From Cystobasidium ongulense (Eukaryota > Basidiomycota > Cystobasidiomycetes > Cystobasidiales > Cystobasidiaceae), in the NCBI GenBank assembly GCA_022835595.1, contig BQUP01000006.1:682001-746000 (forward strand): DNA of 64,000 nucleotides. The letters are read 5' to 3'. Under the pieces are notes generated by a model. The model worked only from the letters and a program-made list of their open reading frames with translations, had not been told where the DNA came from and ran no database searches. The position numbers were made by a program, and so were the translations under genes. Positions 57,661-64,000 of this stretch are shown here, piece by piece (within the stretch, counting starts at the first letter, position 1; each line of letters begins with the position of its first letter).

Positions 57661-59704
57661 ATGGTGAACATCACCTCCGACGATATCGGGTCGATAGTGT
57701 AAGGCTTTCAAACACGACTCCGAATTCAACCATCAAGGGCTCACATAATTCCCTATTTCAACAGCTACACCGACCCTTCCGGTGAAGTAACAATCTACAA
57801 CCCAGGCCATATGTGCGTTCTTGCTTTCTTCCGTCGACGATAAGGGCCTTGGCGTTGCTCCATCTGCATTGCGATACCGAGCTGCCATTGATCGGAGAAC
57901 TCCTATTTTCAATCGGCCGACAAGCATACTGATAACGTCGTGATACTTGTTACAGCTCATGGGTCTTGACATCAGCATGTCTAGTCATGGTGAGTCTCAT
58001 CCTCTCAACCTTTCCTGCATCCGCAAGTCTATCCGGACGCTGTGATTCCGAGGGGCACCCAAAATTTCTTCGCCCAAGCTGCGGGAACGGAAAAGATACG
58101 ACAGATGCTGACTAGTCATTCTTTCCTGCAACCAGATTATGACGCCTGGTGGTATGTAGATCCTTCTGATTGTCTAAGCTCCGGCTCCCGGCTGACCCTT
58201 TTTACCGATCTAGTCGGCTTCTTTTACGCTGGACTACTTAGACGCAAGAACGCACTATCCTGTATAGCTTTATCGCTATCAGTATATGCGGTTGCGACCT
58301 TCCAATGGTTCTTCTGCGAGTTTCATTCAATCCTCTTTCTCTATGAATCCAGCTAACCTGAGCTTGCCTGTTTCTAGGGGGTTACTCATTGGCTTTCGGA
58401 AATGGATCCAAGTTCATTGGAAACTTGAAGCACTTTGGCCTCATGAATGTGGATGCTCAGCCATCTGGAGTCCTTCCTTCTATCGTCTTCGCCATCTACC
58501 AGTGAGTGGGTGTCGACGAAAACGCATAAAACTGGATCTGACTATTTTTGCCACTTAGATCTATGTTCGCTGCTCTTACACCTATGATCTTGCTAGGCGC
58601 GACAGCAGAGCGTGGTAGATATGCCCCAGCACTCGTCTTCACCTTTGTTAGTCCTCTTCCTGCCTGTTCAAGCCCAGCTATTCCTTGGCTAATCTGTGCC
58701 ACTTCAGATCTGGGCAACCATTGTTTACGACCCCATTGCATGCTGGACATGGAACGCAAATGGATGGTCATACATCATGGGTACACTCGACTTTGCAGGA
58801 GGCGGTCCCGTCCATATCTCATCTGGCGTCGGTGCTCTAGCCTATTCCATCTGGCTTGGAAGACGAAAAGGATACGGCACTGCAGCTCTCGCATACAAAC
58901 CTCAGAATACCACCCATGTGGTCATCGGCACAGTGCTCCTTTGGTTCGGGTGGTTCGGATTTAACGGTGGTTCTGCTCTCGCTTCGTCAATGCGAGCTGC
59001 CCAAGCCATGATGGTCACCAACGTTGCCGCCGCTGTCGGCGGTCTCACCTGGATGCTACTGGATTGGCGTTTGGAGCGCAAATGGTCCGCAGTTGGCTTC
59101 TGCTCTGGCGCGATTTCTGGTCTGGTCGCTATCACACCTGCTGCTGGTTACGTTGGTACTCCCTCCGCTGTCGCTTTTGGCGTTGTCGGTGGTATTGCTT
59201 GCAATTACGCGACGAAGCTCAAGGTTGGTTGTCTTATCCAAAGTAGAGTAACCGAACATAATACTGAGCCATAAGTGTGACTCGCTTTAGACACTCTTCC
59301 GCTACGACGATGCCCTCGATATTTTTGCCACCCACGGTGTCGGAGGTATGGTTGGCAACATCCTCACTGCGCTCTTCGCAGACGCGCGGGTTGTCACATT
59401 CGATGGTACAGAAATTGCAGGTGGCTGGATTAATCACAACTGGGTTCAGCTAGGCTACCAGGTTGCCGACACGGTTGCTATTACCGCCTATGCTTTCGTC
59501 ATGACCATGATTATCTTGGTCGTACTAGACTACATTCCAGGATTATCACTCCGAGTCAGCGAAGAAGGTGAACTTGTTGGTCTGGATGAGGACCAAATCG
59601 GAGAATGGGGCTACGACTGGCAGAACGTCCTGCCCAAGGAGAGCATTCCACATTCTGAAGGCACATCTATAGACCAGACCAAAAGGGAGCACACTGAAGT
59701 TTAA
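57661..59704 (+). CDS. Ammonium transporter, Mep2 type
   Basis: Nine exons (57661-57698, 57765-57812, 57956-57989, 58136-58151, 58214-58315, 58378-58501, 58559-58646, 58708-59223, 59291-59704) give 459 residues. Exon 4 has 16 bases. The protein shows the Amt/Mep core: PGVGFFYAGLLRRKNALS, FFWGYSLAFGNGS, DFAGGGPVHISSGVGAL, GWFGFNGGSALA and FATHGVGGMVGNI. Both pore histidines are present, His about 186 and about 337. In yeast the first His distinguishes Mep2, which also signals filamentous growth, from Mep1 and Mep3, which carry Glu. The cytosolic tail is acidic. Intron 5 starts with GC instead of GT, because only this keeps the conserved FFWGYS in frame. Confidence 0.95.
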
Positions 59705-60445
59705 AGAAGACGCGATAGTGCCTGGGCCTCCCCCCCTACATTTTACATCAGTTCATTCTCCTAGTAGTCAATGGAAACCTATTATCTCTCGCTTCTTGTT
59801 ATGCGATGCTCTGTAGATCTTAAACTTTCTTAAAAGTCGTTACCGGTCGCTCGGAAATTAATTACCTGCTATTTGGGAATAGTCAAGAGAACACATAGTG
59901 TGCCTTGTCATTTAGGCTATATTGTGCTGCCTGCTTGTTGCCTTATATTCGTCTGCAACGACCTGCGGAACCACCTACAATGCCTTATTAGACGTATGAG
60001 AGCGTGATTAGTCTATCATGCTGAATATTTATCAAAGCCTTCCTTCCATGTACTCTGAGAACACGCGGTAGCATCCGAGAGATGGTTCGTGTAATGATAC
60101 ATATTACAGTGTGATCAATGCTAGTAATGATGTCGATTCTGCTATATCATTAGGGAGCTAGCTCTTGTTATGCCATGATTGTGGATCTCCGAAAGATAAT
60201 CAAATATTATCTTTCGGAGATCCACAATCATGGCATAACACGAGCTCCCGTAATGGTATAGCAGAATCGCCATGCCCATTCGCATATTGCGACTGTGTAT
60301 ATCGTTATGACAAAAAGCCCGGTCCCTTTGCCGCCTGGCTAGCTGGCCACTTTACCCGATCACCCGCGAGGCAAGCCTGTCAATGAAGATTGCACGTTGA
60401 CTTGTCACACCAACTCAGCTATCTCAGCAACTCCGAAGCTGTAGA
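59705..60445. other. Intergenic region with a large foldback
   Basis: 741 bases between two plus-strand genes. It contains the transporter 3' UTR, the foldback at 60134-60269 and the promoter of the DnaJ gene. Confidence 0.5.
60134..60269. repeat. Near-perfect foldback (about 65-base arms, 5-base loop)
   Basis: The inner arms 60167-60200 and 60206-60239 are a perfect 34-base inverted repeat around the loop CAAAT. The arms continue outward to 60134 and 60269, with one four-base insertion (AGCT) in the left arm and a few mismatches, ending CGATTCTGCTATA on the left. No transposase and no clear target-site duplication were seen. It may be a MITE or a hairpin-RNA source. Confidence 0.92.
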
Positions 60446-61881
60446 ATGAGCAATGGTCAGGATGACGAGGCAAAGAAAGCGCTCAACCTCGCGCGGCGGA
60501 AGCTTGAAGCAGGAGATTTGGAGGGTGCCATACGCTTCACGAACAAGAGCATCGCCCTACACGACACGGTGACAGCGCAATCGCTGCTTAAAGAGCTGAA
60601 TGCATTGAAGAAGGAAGGAGGTTCGTCAAACAGACCTTCAACGTCGTCCGCAAGCGCGAGCCAGGCGAAGGGCCAAAGCAATGGTGCGTCAAGCTCGAAA
60701 GCAGCAGCAGCAGCCGAAGCATCAACGAGCAGCAAGCGAACATACACAGCAGAACAAGCAGCTGTAGTCAAAAGAGTACGGACGTGTCGAGTCACACAGT
60801 ACTATGAGATACTCTCAGTGGATAAAGGCTGCGAAGACGTAGTGATTAAAAAGGCATACCGGAAATTGGCATTGTCGTTACATCCAGACAAGGTGTGTAA
60901 TGCAAGCATGCTTACATGACAGAGGTCCCAAATGACTAACATATGGTCTACAACACCTAGAACGGTGCGCCTGGCGCCGACGAAGCGTTCAAGATGGTTG
61001 GCAAGGCCTTCCAGGTTCTCTCGGATCCACAGAAGAGGCGCCTTTACGACTCTCATGGCGCAGATCCAGACGATAGATCGGCAGGCGTGTCTTCTTTCTC
61101 TCGAGGTCCATCCTCATATAGCAGCGCGGGAAGCGGGCCAATGTTCGGCGAAGAGGTGTCGGCAGAAGACCTATTCAACATGTTCTTTGGTGGCGCTGGA
61201 CCAGCGTTCGCGAGCTCAGGTGGCTTTGGCGGGCCTGGTATACGCTTTCAAAGCTTCGGTGGTCGACCACGTCCTCAGCAAGCGGGTGGGAATCGTCCCG
61301 CTCAAGCACAACAAGCGGCTTGGGTGCAGCTCTTGCCCTTATTCATTCTCATTGGTTTCTCCATCCTTACGCAACTACCCTCACTTTTCACCACATCGCC
61401 TCCACCAGACCCAACTTATGCATTTGAAAGATCAGCTTTCCATGATCTTCACCGTCAAACCCACACACCAGCAAAAGTCGATTATTTCGTGAATACGCGT
61501 CAATACGCCACCCACCCGTTTTTCCAGTCACTTCTCTCGACTAACGCGGAAGTAATGCCGTTCAAACCCGACAACGACGATCACAAATCCGCAGAATATA
61601 GCAAAGAGCTGGTGGAACAAGCCAAAGCATATGCAACATTACCGCCAAACATTCGCATCCCTCGTGACTACCTGCGTTTCGAGCAAGGTGTAGAGCAATT
61701 GTATCTTCAACGACTTCAAAGTATGTGTAATTACGAAGTACAGCAACGCAACGAGCGTCTTCAGCGCGCACGAGGCTTCTTTGGTCTAGGAGCGGACTGG
61801 GACGAGGTGAAGCGGATAGAGGCGGAGGAACTGCAGAATTGCTCAAAGCTCCGCAAGCTTGGTTATCGTGTGCAAATGTGA
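60446..61881 (+). CDS. ER membrane DnaJ protein (DNAJB12/B14-like, DUF1977)
   Basis: Two exons (60446-60892, 60961-61881) give 455 residues. The N-terminus (ALNLARRKLEAGDLEGAIRF) is a helical region typical of this group, followed by a Ser/Ala linker. The J-domain runs from about residue 117 (YYEILSV) through the HPD tripeptide at 146-148 and LSDPQKRRLYDSHG. The intron falls directly after the HPDK codons. A Gly/Phe-rich linker follows, then one membrane segment near residues 270-292 (WVQLLPLFILIGFSILTQL). A luminal domain of the DUF1977 type ends the protein (LRFEQGVEQLYL, EAEELQNC). These co-chaperones present Hsp70 at the ER surface for membrane-protein quality control. Yeast Hlj1 is a shorter relative. 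Confidence 0.93.
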
Positions 61882-62299
61882 ATAGAGTAGTACGGGTGCC
61901 CTTCTATTTTGTTGTAATCAACGCTTTCCAGTCCCGTGCAACCGAGACAGCAGAGCATATCATAACCGAATTTACAGTTAGTCATCTTGAGCGAACAAGG
62001 CGCTCGCTCGCTGTATGTTACCAGCCATTGCAAGGGTCCAGATACGACGAATATGCTCTACTGACTCCGATAGGCGTCGACTTGGTCGTTTGTTGCTGAA
62101 CAGTAGCCTCATTTCATAGGCCCACTCCAGGCAGAGCGATAAACCTAAGTGGACCATCAGAATTGCGCAAAGGTATATAAGGGGATATATCTCTTGTGCC
62201 AGTGTTGTAGACAAAAATGCAATAGCTACGGCAGCACCTGCCTCTGTGACTTGTATGGCGAAAGTTCAGAATACGCCAAATCCAGCAAAAACAAAGAAT
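61882..62299. other. Intergenic region between DnaJ gene and tRNA
   Basis: 418 bases with the DnaJ 3' UTR and the downstream flank of the tRNA. Nothing else seen. Confidence 0.5.
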
Positions 62300-62380
62300 T
62301 ACGCACACCGAGATTCGAACTCGAGATTCCTCCTGGTCGCGTGTGGGAAGGAGGTGTATTAACCACTATACTATATGCGT
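62300..62380 (-). tRNA. tRNA-Gly (CCC) with 9-base intron
   Basis: Minus-strand cloverleaf. Acceptor stem ACGCATA/TGTGCGT (62380-62374 with 62307-62301) with one T-G pair, and discriminator A at 62300. D arm GTAT/ATAC with the loop AGTGGTTA. Anticodon stem CCTCC/GGAGG. T arm TCGAG/CTCGG with loop TTCGAAT. The anticodon loop reads TTCCCA, then nine extra bases, then A. An intron placed after position 37 gives anticodon CCC. Internal promoter boxes A (TAGTATAGTGG) and B (AGTTCGAATC) are both present. First pair A-T instead of G-C is unusual for tRNA-Gly. Confidence 0.9.
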
Positions 62381-62762
62381 CTATCCGAAGCTATGACCGG
62401 GCCCCCGCATTCTGGCTATAGAACATGTATCGCGTGCCGTCGGTGAGGCTCACACGTCTTGCGACGATACTCGCAATTGGCCGGCGCGCGTGCATCAAGG
62501 CCTTGTGCGTCTGAACGAGACATATCCACGTCAAAAGAAGCGGAGCTTTTGGCGGGCCTTTGAGAACAACGTAATCAACTGACACATTGGCAATATGTAG
62601 AAAGATCCTCTATTACGGGACCCTGCTTCTTAGTGATGATTACGGCATAGACTCCTTAAACTAAACTATGAATAAATCTACTTCAATGTATGATACTGTC
62701 ATGTAAGAATGCAAGACAGACTAATAGACAATCAAACCACCTGAATATGCAATAAAAACATC
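62381..62762. other. Intergenic region upstream of tRNA
   Basis: 382 bases with the tRNA 5' flank and the 3' UTR of the next minus-strand gene. Nothing else seen. Confidence 0.5.
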
Positions 62763-64000
62763 TTAGAGACCTATCGCAAAGACAGCTACAACTGGGCGAT
62801 GGTCTGAGCAAGCTTCCATTCGACGAAGGTCTGAGACAGAGTCGTAATGTATACACAGAACCTCGCCTGGGCGAGGTCCTGCAATTGTGGGTTTTGGCGT
62901 GACTTCCGGCTGGCCTACAGTCAGGACTTCGTCTTGAGTTTTGGCATCACTCGTATCGGATACCTGATAATCGGAGTGGGAAGTAAATATGTGGGGCAAC
63001 ATGCGAGCGTTCCACCATTGTCGTAGTCCTAAATGATGCCTCTCGTTGGGCTGAGCAGATTCGCTCGTCACGGGCGTTGTCTTGCTAGAGGGTATGGCAA
63101 GACCAGTCTTGGCTGGAATTGGCTCTGCGTCGTTAGACCCGCCACGCGCCTCTGCGATGGATACCATAGGAGACTCCTCCTTGTGATAGAAGCGCGAGAA
63201 TGGATTAATCATCGAGAAAGGGATTTTGGACGTGATGGCCCCACTATCTGTCGCGGCCGTAGGATGGTTGCACGACGTTGATCGCGAGAGGGAGACCTGA
63301 GGACCAGCAGTAGCCTTGTGTAGAGGTTCGCTTCCATGCCGTAACATGCTTGTACTAGATGATAATTGGGACTTGCGCTCCGAGGAGCTAGGCGCTGATT
63401 CCACCTGGCAAAATTCCCCTGGGGCATGACTAGGCGTAAAGACTTGTGTAGGTTGGATAGCCGGTTGTTTCCTGTTGGCAAAGTGAGGCGAGCCTGGAGC
63501 GGGGTTTCCCGGTAATGGAGATGTATAAGATCGGAAAGGTTTCGTTCTTGTAATCAAGGATACTGCATTGGATGATGTTGAACCGTCGGGCATGAGCGGC
63601 GTCTCAGCAGGTATCATCTCAGGCGTTCTGTCAGCATCACCAAGAGCATTACGATGATGGGATTGCATTGACTTGGACCGAGCAAATTTGCTGATCACCG
63701 GTGATGGCGCTCGAACGGCTTCAGAGTGGCTCTCTGTTGTGACTACCATAACAGGGTCTGTGTGAGATGTACCGTTAAGACGATCATGAGTCCTCTTGCC
63801 GCTACTGCGCCGACGGAACAGACCGGCAATACGACCGTTGAGACGCTGTTGCGAGCTTGGAAGCGAGGCTGTGGACGAGTTCTGGCATTGATACGTTGCA
63901 GATTGATCGTTGTCGTGAACATCGTTGCTGGTCGGCGAGGGTAGTATGGTCTGGAATGCAATGCGCTGAGGTGCTTGTGCAGCGGTAGGCGGCGTATGTA
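62763..64000 (-). CDS. C-terminal part of a probable inositol polyphosphate 5-phosphatase
   Basis: An open frame on the minus strand runs from the window edge to a stop at 62763 without interruption, so the gene is partial and its start lies beyond 64000. About 375 of the visible residues are disordered and rich in Ser, Pro and Thr. The last 35 (IHYDSVSDLRRMEACSDHRP then VVAVFAI) match the end of the IPPc domain, where SDHRPV is a catalytic-site signature of 5-phosphatases. If the rest of the domain lies upstream, the low-complexity part must be a large insertion between its last strands. The assignment rests mainly on this terminal motif. Confidence 0.7.
   Translation of the reverse strand, partial: HTPPTAAQAPQRIAFQTILPSPTSNDVHDNDQSATYQCQNSSTASLPSSQQRLNGRIAGLFRRRSSGKRTHDRLNGTSHTDPVMVVTTESHSEAVRAPSPVISKFARSKSMQSHHRNALGDADRTPEMIPAETPLMPDGSTSSNAVSLITRTKPFRSYTSPLPGNPAPGSPHFANRKQPAIQPTQVFTPSHAPGEFCQVESAPSSSERKSQLSSSTSMLRHGSEPLHKATAGPQVSLSRSTSCNHPTAATDSGAITSKIPFSMINPFSRFYHKEESPMVSIAEARGGSNDAEPIPAKTGLAIPSSKTTPVTSESAQPNERHHLGLRQWWNARMLPHIFTSHSDYQVSDTSDAKTQDEVLTVGQPEVTPKPTIAGPRPGEVLCIHYDSVSDLRRMEACSDHRPVVAVFAIGL

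Noticed and set aside
60134-60269. Foldback considered as a transcription terminator
   Set aside because: Arms of 65 bases are far longer than needed. Nuclear protein genes in fungi do not end at hairpins, and no T-run follows.
1-64000. CRISPR arrays, operons, LTR elements and virus-derived genes
   Set aside because: No regularly spaced repeats were seen. Genes are monocistronic with introns. No paired long terminal repeats, reverse transcriptase, integrase or capsid motifs were recognised.

Overview
The window is nuclear DNA of a fungus, most likely a basidiomycete. It has dense genes on both strands and many short introns (about 45-90 bases, GT-AG, often with a CTGAC or CTAAT branch site). 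It also carries typical fungal proteins: a FlbA/Sst2-type RGS protein, Kex1, an Mep2-type ammonium transporter, Pep7/Vac1, Tvp38 and Trm10. I cannot place it to genus. Most gene models below were assembled by hand from splice signals. Each exon series I list keeps one frame to the stop codon, and conserved family motifs are restored across the joins.

Layout. 208-4118: a TRP-like membrane protein. 4415-13829: an ING-family PHD protein, TVP38, EMC3, PEP7/VAC1 and a small membrane protein with a dileucine signal. 14083-16067: a disordered protein. 17612-21384: glutamine synthetase and TRM10. 21832-29326: an MFS transporter, a multi-pass membrane protein, a YSA1-type Nudix hydrolase and a Gln-rich single-pass protein. 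31497-39294: an RGS protein and the Kex1 carboxypeptidase, separated by 2.3 kb without a recognisable gene. 39295-43354: a gene-poor stretch with a decayed Tc1/mariner transposase, short inverted repeats and eroded open frames. 43355-53731: RPL29 (six tiny exons), an alpha/beta hydrolase, a large KAP120/importin-11 gene and a two-TM secretory protein. 54015-61881: MPC1 (with a 6-base exon), EFM7 (with a MITE-like element in an intron), an Mep2-type ammonium transporter (with a GC-AG intron) and an ER DnaJ protein. 62300-62380: an intron-containing tRNA-Gly(CCC). 62763-64000: the 3' part of a probable inositol 5-phosphatase that runs off the window.

Functional links are loose, as expected in a eukaryote. 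The ammonium transporter and glutamine synthetase take up and assimilate ammonium. PEP7, TVP38, KEX1, EMC3 and the ER J-protein act in the secretory and endosomal system. The neighbouring RGS and KEX1 genes could both act in pheromone signalling. I found no gene cluster resembling a new defence or biosynthetic system. The most unusual signals are microexons, one non-canonical intron, three foldback or hairpin sequences, and a Kex1 model without a signal peptide.
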